Assembly (NCBI GenBank): GCA_016926315.1
Contig: JAFGOU010000286.1
Location: 1 to 24,744, forward strand
Direction of reading: 5' to 3'
From: Chitinispirillaceae bacterium
GTDB lineage: Bacteria > Fibrobacterota > Chitinivibrionia > Chitinivibrionales > Chitinispirillaceae
Length of the DNA: 24,744 bases
This document shows positions 8,166-14,783 of this stretch, piece by piece. How positions within the stretch are numbered: the first letter of the stretch is position 1; each line of letters starts with the position of its first letter. The position numbers were made by a program, and so were the translations under genes. The notes under the pieces were generated by a model. That model had not been told where the DNA came from. It did no database searches and saw only the letters and a program-made list of their open reading frames with translations.

Positions 8166-9311
8166 CTATGGATTTACCGTAAGGGTCGCCGGATATGACG
8201 TCACGCTCCCCTTGGTGTTAGAAACGATAACGGTATATACTCCCGCATCGGCGGCCGCAACGGCGGCGATACTGTAAGTCGCGTCGGTCGCCAGAGGAAT
8301 ATCCACGCCGTCCTTCTGCCACTGATATCCGGGGTCAGGTTGTCCGGTGGCCACGACGGTAAAACTGGCCGGATCACCTTCACTGACGGTCTGCGACAGC
8401 GGCTGGGTCGTAATCTCCGGCGTTCCCGGCGTAACATCGTTTACCGTAAGAACCGCCGCAACCGAGGTGTCGGCTCCCAGCGAATTCCACACAATGACCG
8501 TATAGTTACCAGCATCCAAAAGCTGAACTGAAAAGATGGTATACGTCGCGCTTGTCGCTGAAAGTATGTCAACACCGTCTTTCTGCCACTGGTAAGCGGG
8601 CGCGGGATTGGCTGATGCCGCCACAAAGAAACTCACCGGCTCGCCGCGGTTTACCGTGGCCGACACCGGCTGGGTCGTGATCTCCGGAACCGAGAGATCG
8701 TTAACTATAAGCGTTGCCGCATTCGAGGTATCGGCCCCGAGCCTGTTCGTGACGATGACCGAGTAGCTTCCCGCATCCGTTGTCTGCGCGGCCGCAATGA
8801 ACAACGTGTCGTTGTCAGGACTGCCAAGCGCGACGCCGTCCTTGAGCCACTGGTACGAAGGAGCGGGGTGCCCGGTCGCGGCCACAAAAAATATGACAGG
8901 ATTGCCTTCATCAATGGTCTGCGACACCGGCTGGGTCGTGATCTCCGGAGCGGCAAACGGGTTGACCGTCAGCGCCGCCCCTGCCGAAGTGTCGGCCCCC
9001 AGCGTGTTCGTAACGATGACCGAGTAGTTTCCCGCATCCGTTGTCTGCGCGGCCGCAATGAACAACGTGTCGTTATCAGGACTGCCAAGCGCGATGCCGT
9101 CCTTGAGCCACTGGTACGAAGGAGCGGGGTCTCCGGTTGCGGCCACATAAAACATGACCGGACCGCCTTCATCGACCGTCTGCGACTCCGGCTGGGTCGT
9201 GATCTCCGGGGAACGGAGTGTCGAGTTTGCAGGATTATCACCGCAGGCGAAATACAACGCCGCTACTGCCGTTAAAAAAAATGACGCCCGGATACTTGAT
9301 TTTTTAAACAT
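8166..9311 (-). CDS. Lipoprotein with four tandem Ig-like domains
   Basis: A 381-aa lipoprotein: hydrophobic leader, lipobox LYFAC (Cys23), then GDNPANS. It is almost entirely four Ig-like (I-set/Ig_3 type) repeats of about 85-88 aa. Each opens PEITTQP, carries a central YQW-x-KDG with the core Trp, then DAGxYxVIVxN and an ALTVN-type strand ending. The canonical DxGxY tyrosine-corner motif is kept in all four, while the Ig disulphide cysteines are absent, as is usual in bacterial versions. Such proteins display adhesive or spacer modules at the cell surface. Repeats 1 and 2 are nearly identical even in DNA. A good Shine-Dalgarno (AAGGAGA) precedes the ATG. It probably belongs to the transcript from 10385, with a gap of about 50 nt from the gene upstream. 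Confidence 0.88.
   Translation of the reverse strand: MFKKSSIRASFFLTAVAALYFACGDNPANSTLRSPEITTQPESQTVDEGGPVMFYVAATGDPAPSYQWLKDGIALGSPDNDTLFIAAAQTTDAGNYSVIVTNTLGADTSAGAALTVNPFAAPEITTQPVSQTIDEGNPVIFFVAATGHPAPSYQWLKDGVALGSPDNDTLFIAAAQTTDAGSYSVIVTNRLGADTSNAATLIVNDLSVPEITTQPVSATVNRGEPVSFFVAASANPAPAYQWQKDGVDILSATSATYTIFSVQLLDAGNYTVIVWNSLGADTSVAAVLTVNDVTPGTPEITTQPLSQTVSEGDPASFTVVATGQPDPGYQWQKDGVDIPLATDATYSIAAVAAADAGVYTVIVSNTKGSVTSYPATLTVNP
8701..9212 (-). repeat. Two near-identical 261-bp DNA repeats inside the Ig lipoprotein gene
   Basis: The stretch 8701-8951 matches 8962-9212 at an offset of 261 bp (87 codons), with near-identity from about 8742 onward; for example the 20-mer CCGCATCCGTTGTCTGCGCG occurs in both. 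The other two Ig repeats are clearly diverged. This indicates a recent in-frame duplication or gene conversion. Confidence 0.85.
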
Positions 9312-9360
9312 GAACCCGTCTCCTTTTTAAAATGCGGCGTGCGCAGGGGGATATTTTCGG

Positions 9361-9768
9361 TCAACGCCCCCGCTGTATCTCCTTCAATTCAATGTCACGT
9401 TCATTCTTCCTTTTTTCCATCTCCTGAATAACATTTTCAATCTGCAGGCGGAGTTCGTTCGATAATTCATCGGTCAGCCTGTTTTTCTGTTCCTGCGCGC
9501 TCTTCTCCAACCCTTCGGCCTGCCTTGCCGAATCAATTTTAGCCGTTTTAAACTGTTTTTTCTCTGTAAGCATGTGCGCCGAATCAAGTTTCTGCCTCAT
9601 CTCCCCGGGAAGGGAGATCATGATCTCATTATATATCGCGTCGATTTTGCCCCCGGTGTCGTTCCGCGTCGCTTTTTTTTCGACGCCCTCTTCGTCCGCA
9701 AATACCGCTCCGGCGGCGATCGTCATTGCCGCGGCTGCGGCCCAGAAGAACATCCGGTTTTTCTTCAT
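9361..9768 (-). CDS. Small periplasmic charged helical (coiled-coil-like) protein
   Basis: A 135-aa exported protein with a Sec signal peptide (MKKNRMFFW, then an Ala-rich core and AVFADEE). The mature part is highly charged and predicted helical, with Glu/Lys/Arg-rich heptad-like stretches (for example LEKSAQEQKNRLTDELSNEL and IENVIQEMEKRKNERDIELK). No catalytic motif is visible. I chose the ATG at 9768 rather than an upstream start at 9924 in the same frame because the signal peptide begins here and GAGGCGG stands in front of it; the extension looks like non-coding sequence in translation. The gene follows a second coiled-coil gene (ending at 9921) and precedes the Ig lipoprotein gene. The function is unknown; a chaperone-like or envelope-spacer role is only a guess. 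Confidence 0.75.
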   Translation of the reverse strand: MKKNRMFFWAAAAAMTIAAGAVFADEEGVEKKATRNDTGGKIDAIYNEIMISLPGEMRQKLDSAHMLTEKKQFKTAKIDSARQAEGLEKSAQEQKNRLTDELSNELRLQIENVIQEMEKRKNERDIELKEIQRGR

Positions 9769-9920
9769 ACATCCGCCTCTCTTGAAAGCATGCAAGGGGA
9801 AGTTTGACCTTCCCCCTGCTTCGCGCAGCAACCTGCAGGAACAGGCCGGACTGGAGATCGTGAGCCTGTGCCGTACCTGCTGCAGCGCCATGCCAACCAC
9901 CCTCCACCCCTTCAAAATAT

Positions 9921-10385
9921 TCAATTGCCACCCCTGTCAGGGCCGCCCTGCGCCTTTATACGCGCCTGCAGCTCCTTCATCTTGCGCATTTTTTCCTGCA
10001 CCTCGGCCATGACCTGCCGCTTTGCCTGCTCAACTTCCTTGTTGATCTGCGCCGAGGCCTTGTTAAGTTCTTTCATGCCTGCCTTGATCTGAGCCTGCAC
10101 CCGTGCGCGCTCCTGTTCCATGATCGCTTTACGCTCAGCTGCATTTTTGTCCTGCAGCCTTGTCTGGAGCGCCAGCGCGGCCTGCTGCGCTTTTTCACAC
10201 TCCGGCGTCGCCTGTTCCATGGCCAGTGACAGCTTCTCCCTAAGCTGCACACGCAGCTGTTCAAGGTTCCCGGACTGCGCCTGCGTCTGCACCCCTTCCT
10301 GAATGCGGGTCTGGGTCATCACCGTGTCCTGCGCCATCGCGGCCGAAACCACCCCGGCCAGCATAAGTACCGCGAGCTTCTTCAT
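9921..10385 (-). CDS. Small periplasmic coiled-coil protein
   Basis: A 154-aa protein with a clear signal peptide (MKKLAVLMLAGVVSAAMA then QD, cleavage near residue 18) and a very strong Shine-Dalgarno (AAGGAGG, 4 nt before the ATG). The mature chain is almost pure amphipathic helix rich in Gln, Glu, Lys and Ala (LEQLRVQLREKLSLAMEQAT; KEVEQAKRQVMAEVQEKMRK) and ends PDRGGN. It has a single Cys. General character resembles Skp/OmpH-like periplasmic helices, but no family is recognised. It is the first gene of the minus-strand unit 10385-8166 and sits just behind a sigma-54-like promoter (10454-10469). The shared size, charge and export with the next gene suggest they form a pair. Confidence 0.8.
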   Translation of the reverse strand: MKKLAVLMLAGVVSAAMAQDTVMTQTRIQEGVQTQAQSGNLEQLRVQLREKLSLAMEQATPECEKAQQAALALQTRLQDKNAAERKAIMEQERARVQAQIKAGMKELNKASAQINKEVEQAKRQVMAEVQEKMRKMKELQARIKAQGGPDRGGN

Positions 10386-10453
10386 ACGACCTCCTTGAAA
10401 AGAATTGATGTTTGTTCCAGTCCACCACTGCCTTGGCTCTGCTGTTGTAAGAC

Positions 10454-10469
10454 ATCAATCCCTGTGCCA
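10454..10469 (-). promoter_or_regulatory. Candidate sigma-54 (-24/-12) promoter for the coiled-coil/Ig lipoprotein unit
   Basis: On the minus strand the sequence is TGGCACAGGGATTGAT. The -24 element TGGCAC is a perfect consensus match; the -12 element is TTGAT instead of TTGC(A/T), with correct spacing. Transcription would start near 10443, leaving a leader of about 58 nt before the ATG at 10385. The C-to-A change in the -12 GC lowers confidence. Confidence 0.45.
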
Positions 10470-10543
10470 ATTGTACTAATGTTTTGATTTTAATGCAAAT
10501 AAGATTTCGGGGCCTTTGATCCTTTTTTTTTAAGTCCTTTTCT

Positions 10544-10581
10544 GGGGTCAATCAACCATGCCTTCGGGGTCAATTCACCCC
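10544..10581. repeat. Repeated GGGGTCAAT operator-like element in the divergent region
   Basis: GGGGTCAATCAACC (10544-10557) is repeated as GGGGTCAATTCACCCC (10566-10581) at a 22-bp offset, about two helical turns; the second copy is also palindromic (GGGGT-N6-ACCCC). It lies between two oppositely directed sigma-54-type promoters, 74-110 bp from each, where activator-binding enhancers usually sit. An alternative reading is the relic of an insertion-sequence end with multiple terminal repeats. Confidence 0.5.
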
Positions 10582-10653
10582 ACATTTTTGAACCTTTACG
10601 TTTGAAACTTCGGAAATATCAAAATTCGACATGAAAATACAACCGGTTCCGGT

Positions 10654-10669
10654 CGGCATACCATTTGCA
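10654..10669 (+). promoter_or_regulatory. Candidate sigma-54 (-24/-12) promoter for the T9SS-type secreted protein gene
   Basis: CGGCATACCATTTGCA matches the consensus TGGCAC-N5-TTGC(A/T) at the invariant GG and GC with exactly 10 nt between them, and has a full TTGCA -12 box. Transcription would start near 10680, about 80 nt before the ATG at 10762. No comparable -35/-10 pair is seen closer to the gene. Confidence 0.6.
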
Positions 10670-10761
10670 AGTACCAGTAGACAATCGGTCATACCGGCAT
10701 ATTTGCCGTACTTGATCGTGGAGGGACAACTTTTCCAACAACCTTATCTTGGGGGGGTCTT

Positions 10762-11652
10762 ATGCGTAAAGGTCTGGGCGCGGGCATGATGCTCGCCATG
10801 CTGTTCTGTTTTTCCGTCAATGCGGCCACCATCACCGGCACGGTGACCGACCAATCAACATCCAATCCTGTTGCCGGAGCCACGCTCATTCTGCTGAGCG
10901 GCACCACGCCGATGGATACCGTTACGACCAATGCAAGCGGTGTCTATACATTCTCAGATGTCGCGGTAGGCAGCTATACCATTAATGTGTCCGCAACCGG
11001 GTACGTGTCTGCAGTAGAGCCGGCCGCTATCTCCGGGACAAACCAGACCCTTACCCGCAATATCGCCCTCGTACCTGTCAGTGGAGCCTCGTACGGCGCC
11101 ATCGGCGGGACTGTCACTGACCGTGACTCCCTGGATTCGCTGAGCGGCGTCACAATCACTCTCCGCCAGGGCGTACGGGGGACCGGCGGGGTGGTCTGGA
11201 CAGACCTTGCCACCACAACCTCATCGGCCAGCGGCTGGTTTTTCTTTGACAGCGTGCTGGTGAATACCAACCAGAGGCCTTATTCTCTCGTGTTTGCCAT
11301 GCTCGGATATCTTCCGGATACGTCAGCGGAAATCATGGTGGACTCGGGGGTGATTGACACGGTCGATATGGCTTTAATCCCGGGGACCGCTGTTGTCTGG
11401 AACGGGAGCAGCCGCGCAGCGAATCCGGCGGTTTCGATCGCGGTCAATGATCAGGGGACTCTCCTGGTCAGGAACGCATCCCGATCCGGCACGCTCTCGC
11501 TTTATACCGCCAGCGGCCGCATGGTGCTCAGGAAGAATTTCCGGGCGGGACAGAACCGGATAGTAGCGCCGGGCCTTGCCGGCAACGCCATGATCGCAGT
11601 ACTGAGCGGAAACGGTTTCCGCGTGGTTGAAAGGCTGTCGCTTTGCAGATAA
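10762..11652 (+). CDS. Secreted protein with two carboxypeptidase-regulatory-like domains and T9SS-like C-terminal domain
   Basis: A 296-aa exported protein. The signal peptide runs to about residue 21 (FCFSVNAA). Two beta-sandwich repeats of the CarboxypepD_reg type follow, roughly 22-105 (TITGTVTDQSTSNPVAGATL, ASGVYTFSDVAVGSYTI) and 112-205 (GGTVTDRDSLDSLSGVTITL, GWFFFDSVL). The last 75 residues (GTLLVRNASRSGTLSLYTAS, then GRMVLRKNF and GFRVVERLSL) look like the C-terminal sorting domain used by type IX secretion in FCB bacteria. It is thus predicted to be exported through the outer membrane and attached or released at the surface. A G-run RBS (GGGGGGG) precedes the ATG, and a sigma-54-like promoter lies about 100 bp upstream. 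A lipoprotein gene follows after a strong hairpin. Confidence 0.78.
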   Translation: MRKGLGAGMMLAMLFCFSVNAATITGTVTDQSTSNPVAGATLILLSGTTPMDTVTTNASGVYTFSDVAVGSYTINVSATGYVSAVEPAAISGTNQTLTRNIALVPVSGASYGAIGGTVTDRDSLDSLSGVTITLRQGVRGTGGVVWTDLATTTSSASGWFFFDSVLVNTNQRPYSLVFAMLGYLPDTSAEIMVDSGVIDTVDMALIPGTAVVWNGSSRAANPAVSIAVNDQGTLLVRNASRSGTLSLYTASGRMVLRKNFRAGQNRIVAPGLAGNAMIAVLSGNGFRVVERLSLCR

Positions 11653-11658
11653 CTACCG

Positions 11659-11687
11659 GACGGGGCAGTTTTATTAACTGCCCCGTC
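11659..11687 (+). terminator. Strong 12-bp hairpin between the two plus-strand envelope genes
   Basis: GACGGGGCAGTT (11659-11670), loop TTATT, then AACTGCCCCGTC (11676-11687): a perfect 12-bp stem starting 7 nt after the stop codon at 11652. No U-run follows, so it may act as a partial terminator or a 3'-stabilising RNA structure that lowers expression of the downstream lipoprotein gene. Confidence 0.5.
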
Positions 11688-11717
11688 TCCGATTCCGCTA
11701 CAAAAAGGACACTCAAA

Positions 11718-12764
11718 ATGAGAACATCGCTAAAGCCCGTCGCTGTGCTTGCCGTGTGTGCCGCACTCGTCATGGCCGGCTGCTCGAATTCCCCGACGTC
11801 AAACACCGGAAACGGGCTCGGGAACACCTCCAACGGCTACTTTTCCATAACCGAACCCGGCTACATGGAGTCTGTCGCGCTCAACTCCGCCGTACCGGTC
11901 GCGTGGACTTCGCTGGAGACAGCGCCCGACTCGTTCGTGGTGATAAGCCTGTACAAGGGCGACGTTCTCGTTCATACCTATCCTTCTACCTCGAATACGG
12001 GCGCCGATACCGTGAACATCATGTCCGCGTACACGGGCTCGGGAACGGATTACCGGCTGCGGATAGCGTACTATTCTGATTCAACGAAATACGACATGAG
12101 TCACTATTTCTCTCTCTATTCCCTCTTTTCCGGCACCATTACCATAACAAACCCGTCCGCCTATGCTATATGGAACGCGGACTCGTCGTATACCATTCAA
12201 TGGACCTATACCGGCACGCCCGGATATTACGCGACCATCAGCCTGTATAATAATGCGGACCTCGTTCATACGTTCACGATTACCGCGGAAATAATCACCG
12301 GAAGCCACGTTGCGTTCTTCCCTGCAAACCTGGTGAGCGGAAGCACCTATCGCGTCATGATCTCCAGCAACGACGACAACGGCATCTGCGCGTACAGCGG
12401 GTACTTCACCATTAACGGGGTGACTCCTGACGCGTACGAAAGTGACAACTCGGCAGCTTCTGCCAAGGCCATCACCACCGACAGCGTCGAGCAGAGCCGC
12501 AACCTGACCGTCAATGATACGGACTGGGTGAGCTTCAGCGCGGACAGCGGCACCACCTATACAATTGAGACTTTCGGCGCCACCAACACCGTCCTGTCGC
12601 TGTATGGACCCGACGGCGTGACGCTGATCGCCGCCGACAACAACAGCGGAACCGGTTCCAATGCGATGATCTCGTGGGCATGCCCGGTGAGCGGCACCTA
12701 TTACTTCACCGTCACGGGGTTCAACGGCGCTACCGGAGCGTATACGGTTTCAGTGCGGTTATAA
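11718..12764 (+). CDS. Lipoprotein with Kre9/KNH-like repeats and C-terminal PPC domain
   Basis: A 348-aa SPII lipoprotein: MRTSLKP, hydrophobic core, lipobox VMAGC (Cys22), then a Ser/Asn/Gly/Thr-rich linker. Two beta-sandwich segments (about 38-125 starting YFSITEPGYMESV, and 137-235 starting GTITITNPSAYAIWN with IQWTYTGTPG) resemble the Kre9/KNH-type Ser-Thr-rich domain. Residues about 240-348 form a PPC (bacterial pre-peptidase C-terminal) domain with DAYESDNS, DTDWVSFSADSGTTYTIET and SGTYYFTVTG. The start at 11718 is chosen for the signal peptide and for AAAAAGGAC 7 nt upstream; an in-frame extension to 11643 would overlap the previous gene and destroy the leader. It probably acts at the cell surface as a binding protein. 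It shares a transcript with, or is hairpin-attenuated from, the upstream T9SS-type protein. Confidence 0.82.
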   Translation: MRTSLKPVAVLAVCAALVMAGCSNSPTSNTGNGLGNTSNGYFSITEPGYMESVALNSAVPVAWTSLETAPDSFVVISLYKGDVLVHTYPSTSNTGADTVNIMSAYTGSGTDYRLRIAYYSDSTKYDMSHYFSLYSLFSGTITITNPSAYAIWNADSSYTIQWTYTGTPGYYATISLYNNADLVHTFTITAEIITGSHVAFFPANLVSGSTYRVMISSNDDNGICAYSGYFTINGVTPDAYESDNSAASAKAITTDSVEQSRNLTVNDTDWVSFSADSGTTYTIETFGATNTVLSLYGPDGVTLIAADNNSGTGSNAMISWACPVSGTYYFTVTGFNGATGAYTVSVRL

Positions 12765-12839
12765 CGTATCCTCGGAAGGACATTTTCCGATATGCCGCCA
12801 TCCATGGCCGGCCTTCATTGACCGGAAGGCGAGGAAACC

Positions 12840-13050
12840 CTAATACCACATTCCAATGAAATATATCCTCGAATCGTCATTGGAAAAAATCGAGGCATAG
12901 CACAGGAACCCCGGTGGAAAATAGGACGGCGTAATGTCCCTGTTATCGCTGCCGTCCGCGTTCATCATGTAGATGCGGTATTTCCCTGCCCCGTTGATCG
13001 CGGAGACCAGATATATGAGATCCTTGTGCCGGGATTGCGGGGAAATGCCT
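12840..13050 (-). pseudogene. Remnant of a TolB-type PD40 beta-propeller gene
   Basis: In minus-strand translation, HKDLIYLVSAINGAGKYRIY then MMNADGSDNRDIT and FSNDDSRIYFIG, ending in MWY and a TAG stop. This closely resembles a PD40 (WD40-like TolB propeller) blade of the form IYxMNADGSxxxxIT...SPDGSRIxF. Only about 65-70 codons are left: the C-terminal blade with its natural stop is present, but no signal peptide or earlier blades precede it. The homology stops abruptly near 13050, where the DUF5674 gene begins on the other strand. The frame stays open for some distance antisense to that gene, but that part does not look like a propeller. It is best read as the 3' stump of a deleted envelope protein gene. 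Confidence 0.5.
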
Positions 13051-13086
13051 TGACGCGGCAGTCCATTGAATGGTAGATTTCCTTTC

Positions 13087-13431
13087 ATGAAAATCATCAA
13101 GGAAAACATTGCCCTGCCGGAATTGATCAAAATGGCGGAAAGCATGTATGGAAATCTGGTGAAGGCCGTGGTGGACATAAGACGTGAAATAATGGCGGTT
13201 GATGCCGAACTGCATTCCGATGAAGAAGCGGCCCTTCTTGAAAGCGGATCGAGGCAGGAAGACCTCTGGGGAATAAATATCTACACCGGGCTTGACCGGA
13301 ACGCGCCCGATTTCATCGAATTTGATTCACTCATCAATCTTCGGCCAAGGCAGAATAACCGGAGCCGCGGGGTCGAAGACCCGGCAGTCAGGGAAAAAAT
13401 AACCGCCTTAGTCAGAAAGCGGGTGGCATGA
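13087..13431 (+). CDS. DUF5674 family protein
   Basis: A 114-aa cytoplasmic protein that matches my knowledge of the DUF5674 family along its whole length: MKIIKEN start, LVKAVVDIRREIMAVDAELH, then EDLWGINIYTG, EFDSLINLRP, and the strongly conserved NRSRGVEDP near the C-terminus. Function is unknown; the conserved charged and His residues and small size suggest an enzyme-like or nucleic-acid-linked fold but prove nothing. The ATG at 13087 is preferred over a TTG at 13066 because the family begins with MKII. Its stop overlaps the start of the next gene (ATGA, 13428-13431), so the two are translated as a unit. Confidence 0.82.
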   Translation: MKIIKENIALPELIKMAESMYGNLVKAVVDIRREIMAVDAELHSDEEAALLESGSRQEDLWGINIYTGLDRNAPDFIEFDSLINLRPRQNNRSRGVEDPAVREKITALVRKRVA

Positions 13432-13778
13432 CCTTCCAGCACAAAGAGCTCGCGGCCGGACGATGGAAGAAGCTGCCTTTTTTAGAGCAGATGGCCAACG
13501 TCGGCGGCGAAATCGAACGGACGCTCAACTGGAAGAGAAAAGGCAATGAAGATTACAGCAGACGGGCTTTTGAACGCGCGCTGGAACTGCTGGATCTGAC
13601 TATCGGCGACGAGAAAAACAGGCGCAGATTGAAAGAGATAGTCAGGGCCCGGGAGGCCCTCGCCGACCATTTTGCCTTTGATAACGCCTATCGCTCGACC
13701 GATTCGTCCTGGCAGAAATATTTTTACTGTTACGCTTTCGCCGCGCAGAACGGACGGCACCACGGAGAAAACCCATAA
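13428..13778 (+). CDS. Small helical protein, translationally coupled partner of DUF5674
   Basis: A 116-aa predicted all-helical cytoplasmic protein. Visible features: HKELAAGRWKKLPFLEQMAN, then GGEIERTLNWKRKGNEDYSR, AFERALELLDLTI, and a Tyr/Phe-rich end (WQKYFYCYAFAAQ). From memory, similar small proteins occur beside DUF5674 genes in other genomes, but I can name no function or Pfam family. The 4-nt overlap with DUF5674 implies fixed stoichiometry, as in a two-component complex (a toxin-antitoxin pair is one possibility, without direct evidence). It is followed at 13788 by the convergent phospholipase-D-like gene. Confidence 0.78.
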   Translation: MTFQHKELAAGRWKKLPFLEQMANVGGEIERTLNWKRKGNEDYSRRAFERALELLDLTIGDEKNRRRLKEIVRAREALADHFAFDNAYRSTDSSWQKYFYCYAFAAQNGRHHGENP

Positions 13779-13787
13779 AGCAGTCTT

Positions 13788-14399
13788 TCACCTCGGCCCG
13801 CGCTCATCGAGAATGTCCCGGTAATCCGCGCAGTATTTCTTCCGTCCGCACTCTGTGCAATGCCGGCCCATCCAGATGCGGTCGAACTGGTCCATGATTG
13901 TTTCGATCAGATGCCTGTCGGTCGTGACGAACCCCGACTCGAAATTCCTGTTCCTGACGCTTTTCGCGCCCATGCCTGCGCCGGTAAGATTGGCGCTGCC
14001 GCTGTAGGCGAATTTGCCGTCGGCCACCACCGCCTTGAAATGAACGCGAGGGCAGAGGATCCGCTCCATCCCGCCGATCAGACCGGGAAAGCGGTCGAAA
14101 TCCCTGCGGAACGCCGGTCCCGGTTCACTAGCGTGCAGCAGCCGTATCGACACACCTGCCGAGGCAAGGTCGGCAAGGAGTTCAAGAAACGGGACCATGG
14201 TCCTGCCTTTATGAATGTAAAGGTCCTTGAGGTCTGAGGTCGCCAGCCAGAGAAATTTGGTGCATTGAGGGACGGCTTTGAGTATGACCTTCTCGTAGAT
14301 CTCGCGGTCGGTGACGAAGGCGGTGTTTTCCATGGTCTTGGTGCGACTCAATATACTCGCTTCTTTTCCCTGCGTCAAACGGGACTGCTCCGCGTCCAC
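13788..14399 (-). CDS. Phospholipase D-like protein with a single HKD motif and C-terminal Cys cluster
   Basis: A 203-aa protein with one HKD active-site motif: H120-F-K122-x4-D127, followed by the usual GSxN (134-137) and an Asn/Glu-rich segment (RNRNFESGF, about 150-158). Single-HKD proteins such as Nuc/BfiI-type nucleases act as dimers, so a nuclease or phosphodiesterase is likely. No signal peptide is apparent, arguing for a cytoplasmic role. The C-terminus adds a possible metal site HCTECGRKKYC (180-190), which is unusual for the family. The GTG at 14399 has AGGAG 8 nt upstream; an ATG at 14333 is an alternative start that would keep the whole domain. It converges with the DUF5674 pair and follows the small SAP-like gene on the same strand. 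Confidence 0.75.
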   Translation of the reverse strand: MDAEQSRLTQGKEASILSRTKTMENTAFVTDREIYEKVILKAVPQCTKFLWLATSDLKDLYIHKGRTMVPFLELLADLASAGVSIRLLHASEPGPAFRRDFDRFPGLIGGMERILCPRVHFKAVVADGKFAYSGSANLTGAGMGAKSVRNRNFESGFVTTDRHLIETIMDQFDRIWMGRHCTECGRKKYCADYRDILDERGPR

Positions 14400-14457
14400 G
14401 GCGGACTCTCCTGCCGTCGCGGAAAAGCCGTTAGCCCGATAGAAGTGTCAACCGCGG

Positions 14458-14649
14458 CTACTCCTGCTCCCCAAGGCACTCATCACGCCAGCAGCAATCC
14501 GTTTCCGGGCAATCAACGACGCCGGTAGAATAACACGGCTTGCCGCCTTCTTCAATCTGAATCAAACGGATCAATTCGGCCTTTTCCTCATGATCCATAT
14601 CCTTAATCCCCCTTTTTTTTGCACGCGATACGATTTTGGCCCGTTTCAT
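14458..14649 (-). CDS. Small SAP-like domain protein with C-terminal Cys motif
   Basis: A 63-aa protein. The N-terminal half (IVSRAKKRGIKDMDHEEKAE, then LIRLIQIEEGG) fits the SAP-type helix-extension-helix pattern of small bacterial proteins, where the usual layout is a LxxxAKxxGIKxxxxxKxELIRxIQxxEG core followed by PCFGT...CxxxxCxWRxxCL. Here the second half keeps that layout as KPCYSTGVVDCPETDCCWRD then ECL, with five Cys. SAP domains often bind DNA, and the Cys may bind a metal. AGAGGGTGAT provides an RBS before the ATG at 14649. It is the likely upstream neighbour in a unit with the phospholipase-D-like gene (58-nt gap). Confidence 0.75.
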   Translation of the reverse strand: MKRAKIVSRAKKRGIKDMDHEEKAELIRLIQIEEGGKPCYSTGVVDCPETDCCWRDECLGEQE

Positions 14650-14783
14650 ACATCACCCTCTTTTCAAATAGGCAAAAAGGCGTTTAATTTCCCGTGTGAA
14701 TCGTCGGGATATCGGGTAAACGATATGTGCAGTCCCCTTAAATTCATCGACGCACGAACAACCGAATGCCGAACCGCCGGCCG

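Noticed and set aside
8166..9311. CRISPR-like or satellite repeat suspected from periodicity
   Set aside because: Periodicity is about 260 bp, coding, and matches Ig domain length; no short repeat-spacer pattern exists.
9769..9924. N-terminal extension of the small helical protein gene
   Set aside because: The signal peptide and RBS place the start at 9768; the extension would bury the leader inside the protein.
10544..10600. Possible insertion-sequence end (minus strand starts TGTGGGGTGAATTGACCCC, with repeats as in IS21-like terminal repeats)
   Set aside because: No transposase, second end or target duplication is visible, and the position between divergent promoters is equally explained by an enhancer; kept only as an alternative.
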